Of a DNA stretch of 64,000 nucleotides, positions 20,333-29,075 are shown one piece after another. Origin of the DNA: Alphaproteobacteria bacterium (GTDB taxonomy: Bacteria > Pseudomonadota > Alphaproteobacteria > ATCC43930 > CGMCC-115725). The stretch spans positions 1-64,000 of the forward strand of contig JAFAYW010000294.1 in the NCBI GenBank assembly GCA_019240125.1, written 5' to 3'. The notes beneath the pieces are model-generated. The model did no database searches and was not told where the DNA came from. It worked only from the letters and a program-made list of their open reading frames with translations. The first letter of the stretch is position 1, and the number at the start of each line of letters is the position of its first letter. The position numbers and the translations under genes were made by a program.

Positions 20333-21556
20333 ATGCCGCAATTTCGCTGGTCGGCGGTCGATGGCGGCGGTGTCGTCGGACACGGCGTCATCGATGCGCC
20401 CGACCGTGGCAGCGCGGTCGAGCGGCTGCAGCGGCAAGGCCGCATCGTCCTCCGTGCCGACCCGATCGAGGGGCGTGCCGGCTGGCGGCATCTGCTCGAC
20501 ATCAACCTGACCAGCGAGCGCGGCCTCGATTCCGCGACGCTGTGCGAGGTGACGCGCGAGCTGGCGACGATGCTGGCCGCTGGCCAGGATCTCGATCGCG
20601 CGTTGCGGTTCGTCGCCGAGCATACGCCCCGCGCCCGCACGCGCGTCATTCTCCAGCGGGTACGCGACAAGGTGCGTGATGGCAGTTCGCTCGCGGCGGC
20701 GCTCGCCGGCGAGCCGAGGAGTTTTTCGCGGCTCTACATCGGGCTGGTTCGCGCCGGGGAGGCGGGCGGCTCCCTGCCGGCGACACTCGACCGGCTGGCC
20801 TCGCTGCTCGAACGCGAGCGCAGCCTCAATACCAGCCTGCGCGCCGCGCTGGTCTACCCGGTTATCCTGGTGCTCGCGGCGATCGGATCGATCGTGCTGC
20901 TGCTGGAGTATGTTCTGCCGCAATTTGTCCCGGTCTTCGAGCAGGCTGGTGCGAAACTGCCGGCTTCGACGCGCATCCTGATCGCGCTGGGCGATGCGGT
21001 CCGGGTCGCCGGGCCCTGGGCAATAATAGGCCTGCTGGTGGCCGTCGTGGTGGGACGCCGGGTGATCGCACAGCCGGCCGCCCGGACGCGCGTTGACTAT
21101 TGGCTCCTGCGGCTTCCTGGCCTTGGCCTGTTGACTCGCGAGACCATTGCGGGGCGGCTGACGCGGACTCTCGGCAGTCTCTTACAGAATGGCGTGGCGT
21201 TGATGCCGGCACTGATCATCGCGCGCGACGCGCTCGGCAATCTCGCCGCTGCGGCGGCGGTCGACGCCGCGGCAACCACTGCGAAAGGGGGCGGCGGGCT
21301 GGCCGCTCCGCTGGCCGCCTCGGGCCTGTTCCCGCCGCGCATGACGCACCTGCTGCAACTTGGCGAGGAGGCGGCGCAGCTTGCCGCGATGTCGTTGAAG
21401 GCGGCCGACATCCATGAAGAGCGCGCACGCCTGATGACCCAGCGCCTGGTCGCGCTGACGGTGCCTGTCATCACAATCCTGATGGGGGCCGCGGTCGCCG
21501 GCATTATCGGTTCGCTGCTTACCGCGATGCTGAGCCTCAACGATCTCGCGATGTAG
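20333..21556 (+). CDS. gspF: Type II secretion system inner-membrane platform protein GspF
   Basis: Two T2SF repeats: LCEVTRELATMLAAGQDLDRALRFVAEHT...FSRLYIGLVRAGEAGGSLPATLDRLASLLERE and a second copy; three TM segments. Confidence 0.94.
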   Translation: MPQFRWSAVDGGGVVGHGVIDAPDRGSAVERLQRQGRIVLRADPIEGRAGWRHLLDINLTSERGLDSATLCEVTRELATMLAAGQDLDRALRFVAEHTPRARTRVILQRVRDKVRDGSSLAAALAGEPRSFSRLYIGLVRAGEAGGSLPATLDRLASLLERERSLNTSLRAALVYPVILVLAAIGSIVLLLEYVLPQFVPVFEQAGAKLPASTRILIALGDAVRVAGPWAIIGLLVAVVVGRRVIAQPAARTRVDYWLLRLPGLGLLTRETIAGRLTRTLGSLLQNGVALMPALIIARDALGNLAAAAAVDAAATTAKGGGGLAAPLAASGLFPPRMTHLLQLGEEAAQLAAMSLKAADIHEERARLMTQRLVALTVPVITILMGAAVAGIIGSLLTAMLSLNDLAM

Positions 21557-21595
21557 CCGGTCACGACCCTCGAAGGCTCGGGTGGCCGGGGGACC

Positions 21596-22837
21596 CTACT
21601 TGGGCAGGCTCGGCGCTGTGCCGACGGGTTGCCCTGCCAGCCTGTCCTTGGGGAGCGCCTCAACCTGCTGCAGCTGGCGCTCGATCTTCTTGTCTTCGAG
21701 ATGGTTGCGGGCGGCCCAGTCGATGACGGGCTGAGCCGCCGGCGCGTCATGGCAGGCAATCGCCGCCGCCAGGAAGACATAAGCATCGTAGGGCGATTTG
21801 TGGGTCGTCCAGTTTTGCTGGGCGAAGTCGAGCGCGTGTCGGCTGTCGTGCTCGATCTCCAGGGTAAAGCGAGAGGCATCTCTAAGATGCAGCACATCGC
21901 CCTGCTGCTGGGCCGCCACGAAGCGGGAAGCCAAATCGGCCCGATCGTTTCGGAACCCGGGGTCGCCGGTGATCTGCTCGGCCAATACCAGCCGTAGATA
22001 CAACGCGTCGATTCGTTCGAAACCGCGCAACAGACGCAGCACGATTGCCGCGCCCGCATGATCGAGCAGGTAATCGGCGTAGACCGTGAGCGCGTATACA
22101 TTGCGCGGGTCCAATGCCAGCGCCTGCTTCAGGTAATCCGTCGCGCGCGGATCATCGCGGCGGACCGCGATCTCACCCAGGATGGTCAGCGCCCATAAAA
22201 GCTGGGCGGAGTCCGTTGTCGGCATATGCGCGATGGCGTCTGACAGCGCCGTGAAGCTGGCGTCGCTTTCCCCGGTCTGGGAGTCGACGCTGGCACGACA
22301 GGCCGCCGCCGTCAGACCGGGGCGGATGCGACCGAAGCGGGCGCAGGAATCCTTGGCCGTATCGAACTCGCCGGTCGCTTCCGCAACGCTCGCGAGGAGA
22401 AGCAGGGCCCCCGGATTCTCCGGCTCGTCGTGCAAGACCTCGCGAAGTTGCGCGGTGGCGCCGGCAAAATCGTGTTGCGCCTGCAGGATTCGCGCTCGCA
22501 TGATGCGCAGGGCAGGGGAGGCCGGTTCGTCCGACCACCAGCGCGCCAGCGTGCCGCGCGCATATCCGACAAAGCGCGGATCAGCCTCCGCGACTCCCAT
22601 GGCAAGCTGCCGTGCCGCCAGGTTCATCGCCAGCTGCTGACTGCTCGGGTCAGTCGCGAGCTGACCCGCGAGACTGCGCATCTGCCGCATCCGCGGGTCG
22701 GCGTTTGGTAGACCCGTTTCGAGGATCTGCGCGTCATCGGTCGGGACAAATGGCGCCGCCGACGCCGCGGCGAGCGTCAGGCAGGGGGCACCCACGACAA
22801 ACCCGGCGCCCAAGGCGAAGCGGATCAGCCTCGACAC
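21596..22837 (-). CDS. Exported tetratricopeptide-repeat protein
   Basis: N-terminal signal (MSRLIRFALGAGFVVGAPCLTLAAASAAP); TPR-like repeats (RAYLQAQHDFAGATAQLREVLHDEPENPGALLLLASVAEATGEFDTA region). Confidence 0.75.
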   Translation of the reverse strand: MSRLIRFALGAGFVVGAPCLTLAAASAAPFVPTDDAQILETGLPNADPRMRQMRSLAGQLATDPSSQQLAMNLAARQLAMGVAEADPRFVGYARGTLARWWSDEPASPALRIMRARILQAQHDFAGATAQLREVLHDEPENPGALLLLASVAEATGEFDTAKDSCARFGRIRPGLTAAACRASVDSQTGESDASFTALSDAIAHMPTTDSAQLLWALTILGEIAVRRDDPRATDYLKQALALDPRNVYALTVYADYLLDHAGAAIVLRLLRGFERIDALYLRLVLAEQITGDPGFRNDRADLASRFVAAQQQGDVLHLRDASRFTLEIEHDSRHALDFAQQNWTTHKSPYDAYVFLAAAIACHDAPAAQPVIDWAARNHLEDKKIERQLQQVEALPKDRLAGQPVGTAPSLPK

Positions 22838-23002
22838 GGATACGCTACTCGCTGGCTGATCTCATAGATCGACATCGTAGCCCGATTATAGCCGCACTCG
22901 GCGAGCGATTGCGCTTCAGCCTTGTCAAGAAACCCCGCCGCACACCATTCTTCAGCGGCGCGCGGCCGAATGCCGGCGAGATCAATTGGATAGGGCGCCG
23001 GC

Positions 23003-23620
23003 ATGAGCCGCATAGGCACCGCTACGTCGATGGCGGCACTCCCATTGATGACCGTCGCCTTAATGATCTCCGCCGCCGGGCCGGCCTTGGCCCACACCGG
23101 CGATGGCGGCGCGTCGGGCTTTGTTCCCGGGTTTCTGCACCCGCTATCCGGATTTGACCACCTGCTCGCCATGGTGAGCGTCGGTATCTGGGGCGCCGAA
23201 CTTGGCGCGCCGGCGATCTGGCTGTTGCCGATAACATTTCCTCTGGTCATGGCGTTTGGCGGCGTGCTCGGGGTCATTGGGATGCCATTGCCGGGCACCG
23301 AGCTGCTGATCGCGCTCTCCGTCCTGGTGCTGGGGAGCCTGGTTGCCTGGGGGAGGCGGATTCCTCTGGGGGTTGCGATGGTCGTTGTCGCCATTTTCGC
23401 GATCGCGCACGGTCATGCGCATGGCGTAGAGCTGCCGAGTTCGGCCGATGCCATCGGGTTTACCGTGGGGTTTGTGATCGCCACCGGATTGCTGCATCTC
23501 GCTGGCATCGTCATCGGGCTGGTAAGCCGCTGGCCGATCGGGGTTACGGCGATCCGCGTCTGCGGCGTGCTGGTGGCCGTTGCCGGCGGCTATTTTCTTC
23601 TCGGTCACGCCCCTGCGTGA
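23003..23620 (+). CDS. HupE/UreJ family membrane protein (copy 1)
   Basis: Signal-like start then HTGDGGASGFVPGFLHPLSGFDHLLAMVSVGIWGAELGAPAIWLLPITFPLVMAFGGVLG, typical HupE/UreJ; six hydrophobic segments. Confidence 0.92.
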   Translation: MSRIGTATSMAALPLMTVALMISAAGPALAHTGDGGASGFVPGFLHPLSGFDHLLAMVSVGIWGAELGAPAIWLLPITFPLVMAFGGVLGVIGMPLPGTELLIALSVLVLGSLVAWGRRIPLGVAMVVVAIFAIAHGHAHGVELPSSADAIGFTVGFVIATGLLHLAGIVIGLVSRWPIGVTAIRVCGVLVAVAGGYFLLGHAPA

Positions 23621-24246
23621 GCGGCAAGCGCGTTCCATTAACAGCGCAATGGCTCGGCTTGGCTCTTATCGTCGGGTTGCTGCCGGCTCGCGCCGAAGCG
23701 CACACCGCGTTGCAGAGCATGGGCAGCTTTTGGGCAGGGGTGGCCCACCTGCTGACCTCATTCGATCAGGTGGGATTCCTGCTCGGCCTGGCGATCTGGA
23801 CGCGATTTCACGAACAGCGCCTCGATGCCCTCGTCATCGCCGCGGCCTTTGTCGCGGTCAACGCCGGCGCGTTTATCGGCGCGGCCTTTGTACAGCCTAA
23901 CACCTTCGACCTCACCGGCCCGCTGGCTGCTTTGTTGATCATCGTCGGCGCGGCTGGCGCGGCGCGGCTGCGAACCGGCGCCGCAGCTCTGATTGGAGTC
24001 ACCGCTATCGGCGGCGCCATGGCAGGAAGCGTAGCAGCCGACGCGGCCGCAGGCTTTACGCTGGCGCTGTTTGCCGCTGGCGGTGGGCTCGCGGCCTCGG
24101 CAGTGCTGAGCTACGGGCTGCTGGCGATGCGCCGGGTCGAGGTCGAATGGGGCTACATCGCGCTGCGTGCCGGGTCGAGCTGGGTCGCGGCGATCGGCCT
24201 GATGGTCCTGGCGCTTGCCATCGCACGTCATTTCGGCCGGGTGTGA
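23617..24246 (+). CDS. HupE/UreJ-like membrane protein (copy 2, divergent)
   Basis: GTG start overlaps the previous stop (GTGA); AEAHTALQSMGSFWAGVAHLLTSFDQVGFLLGLAIWT matches the HupE H..SG.DH region in diverged form; multi-TM. Confidence 0.75.
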   Translation: MSGKRVPLTAQWLGLALIVGLLPARAEAHTALQSMGSFWAGVAHLLTSFDQVGFLLGLAIWTRFHEQRLDALVIAAAFVAVNAGAFIGAAFVQPNTFDLTGPLAALLIIVGAAGAARLRTGAAALIGVTAIGGAMAGSVAADAAAGFTLALFAAGGGLAASAVLSYGLLAMRRVEVEWGYIALRAGSSWVAAIGLMVLALAIARHFGRV

Positions 24247-25385
24247 TGCGGCATCTCTGGGTGCTGGTCCTGCTGGCGCTGTCGCTGGGAGGGCCGGCTC
24301 AGGCTCACCTCGCGTCCGACAGTTATCTGCGAATCGAAATCGCCGGCGACGGGCGTATCAGCGGGCAGTGGGATATCGCCTTGCGCGACCTCGATGTGGC
24401 CGTCGGTCTTGATGCCGATCAGGATGGCACGATCACCTGGGGCGAACTGCGCGCGCAGCAACAGGCGGTCGAAAACTACGCCTTCAGCCGGTTGACCATT
24501 GCCCGAGGTGCGCAGGCCTGCCGGCTGCTTCCGACAACGCTGATGGTCGATCGCCATGCCGGAAGTACCTATGCCGTGCTCCCCTTCGGTGCCGAGTGCC
24601 CCGCCGAGGGTGAATTTTCGCTGCGTTATCGCCTGCTCTTCGACCTCGACCCCAGTCATCGCGGGCTGCTGACGATCGATGATCGCGGCGTCACAACAGC
24701 CGAAGTCTTGACGCCAGAGCATGCCGAAGTGGCGCTCGGTCGCGGCCCGCAAGGATTTGTCTATCGCGCGCTGCAGTTCCTCGAGCTCGGATTCGACCAC
24801 ATCCTGCTCGGCTATGACCACCTGCTGTTCGTCTCGGTGCTGCTGGTCACCGCCGTCTTCGATCGCGCCGGTTCCACGCACCTGGTGCCGATCGACAATC
24901 TGGGACGCGTCGTCGGGGAGACGGCGAAAACCCTGACCGCGTTCACCCTGGCGCACGCGACCGTTCTGATACCGGCCGTGCTTGGGGTGATCAACGTGCC
25001 CGCCCGGCTGGTCGAACCGGCGGTCGCGCTGACCATCATCCTGGCCGGACTCGATAATCTTCGCTCGATTCTGCCGCGCCTGCGCTGGCAGGTGGCGTTT
25101 TTCTTCGGCCTCGTTCATGGGCTTTCATTCGCCAGCGCGCTTGGTCCGATGCGATTGCACCCCGCCGATCTCGCGCTGGCGCTGGCGTGTTTCAACCTGG
25201 GTGTCGAGGGTGGTCAGCTCGCCCTCGCGGCGCTGGTGATACCGACGGCCTTCGCCCTGCGTAAAGAGTTCGCCTACCGCGTCCTCGTCGTGCCTGTCAT
25301 CTCGCTCGGAGCGGCCGCCTTGGCAGGGGTATGGTTGATCGATCGGGTGTTCGGGCTTGATATCCTGTCGCTTCAACCGCGCTAG
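24246..25385 (+). CDS. HupE/UreJ family protein with N-terminal exported domain containing an EF-hand-like loop (copy 3)
   Basis: ATG at 24246 overlaps previous stop (TGATG); signal peptide ending ...AQAHLASDSYLRIEI; C-terminal FLELGFDHILLGYDHLLFVSVLLV...FTLAHATVLIPAVLG...FFFGLVHGLSFASALG. Confidence 0.85.
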   Translation: MRHLWVLVLLALSLGGPAQAHLASDSYLRIEIAGDGRISGQWDIALRDLDVAVGLDADQDGTITWGELRAQQQAVENYAFSRLTIARGAQACRLLPTTLMVDRHAGSTYAVLPFGAECPAEGEFSLRYRLLFDLDPSHRGLLTIDDRGVTTAEVLTPEHAEVALGRGPQGFVYRALQFLELGFDHILLGYDHLLFVSVLLVTAVFDRAGSTHLVPIDNLGRVVGETAKTLTAFTLAHATVLIPAVLGVINVPARLVEPAVALTIILAGLDNLRSILPRLRWQVAFFFGLVHGLSFASALGPMRLHPADLALALACFNLGVEGGQLALAALVIPTAFALRKEFAYRVLVVPVISLGAAALAGVWLIDRVFGLDILSLQPR

Positions 25386-25591
25386 CATGCCCCCCCAGTT
25401 GGGGCGCCAGATGGCCTCGTTTATCAACTTGTTAGTCACGCCCGGCCGCTCCCGGCGACGGAGACTTCCGGTTCAGAGAAGACGTGGGCGGAACTAAGGG
25501 GTTTCCGAGTTGGCGGATAACCGAAAGCGTCAGTTGCACCGACATGAAAAAAATTTAACAATCCAAGAACATGACGAGACGAGGTGATCGT

Positions 25592-27334
25592 ATGAAGCGT
25601 CTCAAGACGGCTGCATCGTGGCGGGTTTCCCTGCTACTGGCCACATTGAGTATTTGCGGGGTCGCGGCTGAATCCCGCGCCCAGGGAATCTACGTTGCCA
25701 GCCAAGACAGTTCGGTCCTGTCGGTTGTCAATGGCGCTGCTCTGGCGCTGACGGCGACAATCCCGACCGGCAGCGCACCCCTTGGGGTTGCTGTGACGAC
25801 GGACGGCTCGACCGTGCTGGTCGCCAACTCCGGCAGCAATACCGTGTCGATTATTGACGCCGCGAGCGGCGTGGTCTCGGCGACGGTAGCCGTCGGCAAG
25901 CAGCCGAGCGGCATCGCCGTCGCGCCGAATGGCGCGACCGCTTATGTTGCTAATACGCTCGACAATACCGTTTCAGTTATATCGGTAGCGACCGCCAAGG
26001 TCGTCGCGACCGTGCCGGTCGGGTTGTCGCCCTTCGGTGTCGCCGTGACGCCCAACGGCGCTGCGGTTTATGTCGCCAACAGCTTCGACAACACCGTCTC
26101 GGCGATCTCGGGGGCTAATAACACCGTTTCAGCGACCGTTCCGGTCGGCGCCTCGCCGAGCGGCGTCGCCGCTTCGCCCGACGGCTCGACCGTGTACGTG
26201 ACGAACACGTTAGACAACACAGTGTCGGCGATCGCGGTCTCCAGCAACTCGGTCACGTCCACGATCGCGGTCGGCGCCCATCCCTTCGGCATCGCCAGCT
26301 CGGCTGACAGCACCAGGGTGTATGTCGCCAACATGCAGGACGGCAACCTGTCGGTTGCGCCTGTTGCTGGCGGCTCGCCATCGACGGTGACGTTGGGTGG
26401 CGCTCCCTATGGCGTAAGCCTCAGCCCGGACGGGACCCAGATCTACGTCGTGAACCCGGGCGTCAGAACGCTGGCGATCATCAGTGCGTCGAGCACCACC
26501 GTCACGGCTTCCGTTTCGGTCCCGGGCAAGCCGGCCTCGCTCGGTGTGTTTGCCGGCGCGAAGACTCCAGCCAGTTCGGCCCTTGTTGCGGCGATCCTGC
26601 CGCTGAGCCGCTCTGTCGGCGTCGGCAATACCTCATCGGTTTTCGCGACCGTGCTCAATTCGAAGAGCACCGCGCTGACCGGCTGCCAGGTGTCGTTCGC
26701 GTCCGCGCCTACCGGGCTGACGGTCGCCTATCAGACGACGAACGCCAGCAACCAGCCGACCGGCTCCGCCAACCAGCCTTTCGGGCTGGCGGCGAATGGC
26801 TCGCAATCTCTGGTCCTGACGTTCAACGATGCCAACGCCCTGCAGACCAGCTCGCAGCCGCTGCTCTTTCAGTGCACAGGGACTTCTCCGGCGGCGATCG
26901 TCGCGGGTCTGGACCTTCCTGTCCTGACCTTCTCGACCACTCCGACGCCCGACATCATCCCGATCAGCGCGACTGCCACGAATGACGGGATCCTGACGGT
27001 TCCGGTTAATGGGGCTGGTGCCTTTGCGGTTGCCGCGATTGATATCGGGGCGGCCGGCTCGCTGACGGCTCTTGTCGATACGCAGGGCGTGCCGTTGCCG
27101 CTCACGCTGACGATCTGTCAGTCCAACGCCAGCAATAACGGCGCGTGCAGCAGCACCCTCAACTCGACGGCGCCGGCGACGTTCGCGACTAACGGCACAC
27201 TGACCTACTCGGTCTTTGTGACTCCGACCGGCGCCATTCCGTTTTCGCCGGGAACATCGCGCATCTTCGTCCGGTTCGTCGATGCCAACAACGTTGCATA
27301 CGGGGCGACGAGCGTCGCTGTCCGGACGAATTAA
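25592..27334 (+). CDS. Exported YVTN-family beta-propeller repeat protein
   Basis: Signal peptide MKRLKTAASWRVSLLLATLSICGVAAESRAQ; repeated units such as VPVGASPSGVAASPDGSTVYVTNTLDNTVSAI; about 260 aa C-terminal region without recognised domain. Confidence 0.9.
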   Translation: MKRLKTAASWRVSLLLATLSICGVAAESRAQGIYVASQDSSVLSVVNGAALALTATIPTGSAPLGVAVTTDGSTVLVANSGSNTVSIIDAASGVVSATVAVGKQPSGIAVAPNGATAYVANTLDNTVSVISVATAKVVATVPVGLSPFGVAVTPNGAAVYVANSFDNTVSAISGANNTVSATVPVGASPSGVAASPDGSTVYVTNTLDNTVSAIAVSSNSVTSTIAVGAHPFGIASSADSTRVYVANMQDGNLSVAPVAGGSPSTVTLGGAPYGVSLSPDGTQIYVVNPGVRTLAIISASSTTVTASVSVPGKPASLGVFAGAKTPASSALVAAILPLSRSVGVGNTSSVFATVLNSKSTALTGCQVSFASAPTGLTVAYQTTNASNQPTGSANQPFGLAANGSQSLVLTFNDANALQTSSQPLLFQCTGTSPAAIVAGLDLPVLTFSTTPTPDIIPISATATNDGILTVPVNGAGAFAVAAIDIGAAGSLTALVDTQGVPLPLTLTICQSNASNNGACSSTLNSTAPATFATNGTLTYSVFVTPTGAIPFSPGTSRIFVRFVDANNVAYGATSVAVRTN

Positions 27335-27339
27335 GGGGA

Positions 27340-28524
27340 ATGCCAATGACCCGTAAACCGAATGGATCTGGCGCTCAGGACGAGAAGCGTCCGTTCTTTC
27401 TGATGCGCAATATTGCTCTCGCGATTTCGGCCGTGGCTCTTCTCTCAGGCGCCCCGCCCGCGCTCGCCGCCGATCACCGGGATTCGCCGTCCGTTGATGA
27501 GGACATCACGACTGACATCAATGATGTCTTCATGTTCCGCGATCCAGCAGACGCCACGAAGCTGGTGCTCGTCATGACGACCCACCCCCTGTCGGACCCA
27601 AAATTCGCATCGTCATATCATTACAACTCGAACGCGCTGTATCGCTTCAATCTGCATACGAACACCACCGCGGTTCCTACCAGTTCGATCGACTTTACGT
27701 TTTCGCCGACGACGACGGATGCCAGCGGCAAGCAGCAGCAGACCTTCACGGCCTATCTGCCGCACGGCGTTACCGTGACTGGCCCAGTGACGATGGGTAG
27801 CACGACTTCGCCGACGCCGCCGACGCCGATCGTAACCAGTTCCCCCGGCGGCATTCAGATATATGCCGGCCCCCGCGAGGACCCGTTCGTTTTCGATCTC
27901 GTTGGGTTTAATCGCTTCGCGGCCGGTCTCACCCCTAACTTTACCGGAAACAACGCGTTTGCTGGCTTTAACGTAAATGCCATCGTCATCGAACTTCCGA
28001 CCGCAATGGTCGTTGGTTCGGCACAGAAATTCGGGATGTGGGGTACGACATTTACAGCCGGCAGTTCGCGCGCCCAGCTGACCCAGATTGATCGTATGGG
28101 AAACCCGGCCATCAATACGGCGCTGATCCCCACCGGATTGAAGGATGCCTTCAACGCAGGGATACCGCAAAATGACGCGCGTGATTTCGCCCCGACCATC
28201 CTGAAAACACTGAGTGCGTTCAACACGCCACCAGCGAATGTCGCAATCCTTGCCTCCGTCGGCGTGCCGGACACTCTGAAAATCGATTTGAGCAAACCGG
28301 ATGGTTTTCCCAACGGCCGCCGTCTGCAAGATCGGGTGCTCGATATCGAAATTCAGCTGATCTCAGGTAACAGCTCGTTCACCGATGGGACGGGTCCGCA
28401 GCAGGCGGCCAAAGTTTATCTGACGACGTTCCCTTATCTGGGACCGCCTTGCCAGGCTACGCCGACCGCAGGCACCGCGGCGCCCGGCGATTGTGCTGCC
28501 ACTGCGATGGTCAGCTCACCTTAG
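27340..28524 (+). CDS. DUF4331 domain-containing exported protein
   Basis: Signal sequence MRNIALAISAVALLSGAPPALAADHRDSPSVDEDITTDINDVFMFRDP, the typical DUF4331 N-terminus; 4 bp downstream of the propeller gene. Confidence 0.87.
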   Translation: MPMTRKPNGSGAQDEKRPFFLMRNIALAISAVALLSGAPPALAADHRDSPSVDEDITTDINDVFMFRDPADATKLVLVMTTHPLSDPKFASSYHYNSNALYRFNLHTNTTAVPTSSIDFTFSPTTTDASGKQQQTFTAYLPHGVTVTGPVTMGSTTSPTPPTPIVTSSPGGIQIYAGPREDPFVFDLVGFNRFAAGLTPNFTGNNAFAGFNVNAIVIELPTAMVVGSAQKFGMWGTTFTAGSSRAQLTQIDRMGNPAINTALIPTGLKDAFNAGIPQNDARDFAPTILKTLSAFNTPPANVAILASVGVPDTLKIDLSKPDGFPNGRRLQDRVLDIEIQLISGNSSFTDGTGPQQAAKVYLTTFPYLGPPCQATPTAGTAAPGDCAATAMVSSP

Positions 28525-28533
28525 GAACTGCAC

Positions 28534-28571
28534 ATCCCCCGTATCGCCAAGCGAACAGGAATACGGGGGAT
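28534..28571 (+). terminator. Strong stem-loop downstream of the DUF4331 gene (terminator-like)
   Basis: ATCCCCCGTAT (28534-28544) and ATACGGGGGAT (28561-28571) are an exact 11-bp inverted repeat starting ~10 bp after the stop; no U tract. Confidence 0.55.
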
Positions 28572-29075
28572 AGCGATCGTTGCCATCGCGACATGCTGCG
28601 ACGAAGACATCACCCGTTAGTAGGCCGCTATCATTAGCGGCCGGTTTGCATTCGGGCGTCCCGGTGACTCGCATGACGGCGACGCCGGACCCACCGGCAA
28701 TGTGCCGCCACGCGATGACAAACCGACAATCGGAACCGTCTAAACGAGCATATGGCTCCGCATCACCGACATATTGGTGGCGCGGGCTTTTTCTCCGGCA
28801 AGTCAAGTAAGAAAATGGCGCGAGAACTGGGCAACCTTGTTCTCTATGACCACTGACGGGCGGTCCACCCAGCTTCACTGTCGTTACTGCCGCTCACTGC
28901 TCCCGGCCCGTCGACCGGGAGTTGATAAAGACAGCCGGTGTCCGACTGCCATTTACCGCGACGTGCGGTTTATCGCCGTGGAGCGTCAGCGCGCTCGCAG
29001 CGGATCACCGGATTCCGATATCCCGATGCATGCGAGTTGATCTTGCCGCCACCCGCGGCCGCTTCCTTGGAAGCC

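Noticed and set aside
25700-26500. Repetitive coding DNA considered as a DNA tandem repeat or CRISPR-like array
   Set aside because: Periodicity comes from YVTN beta-propeller blades at protein level; DNA repeats are imperfect and in frame.
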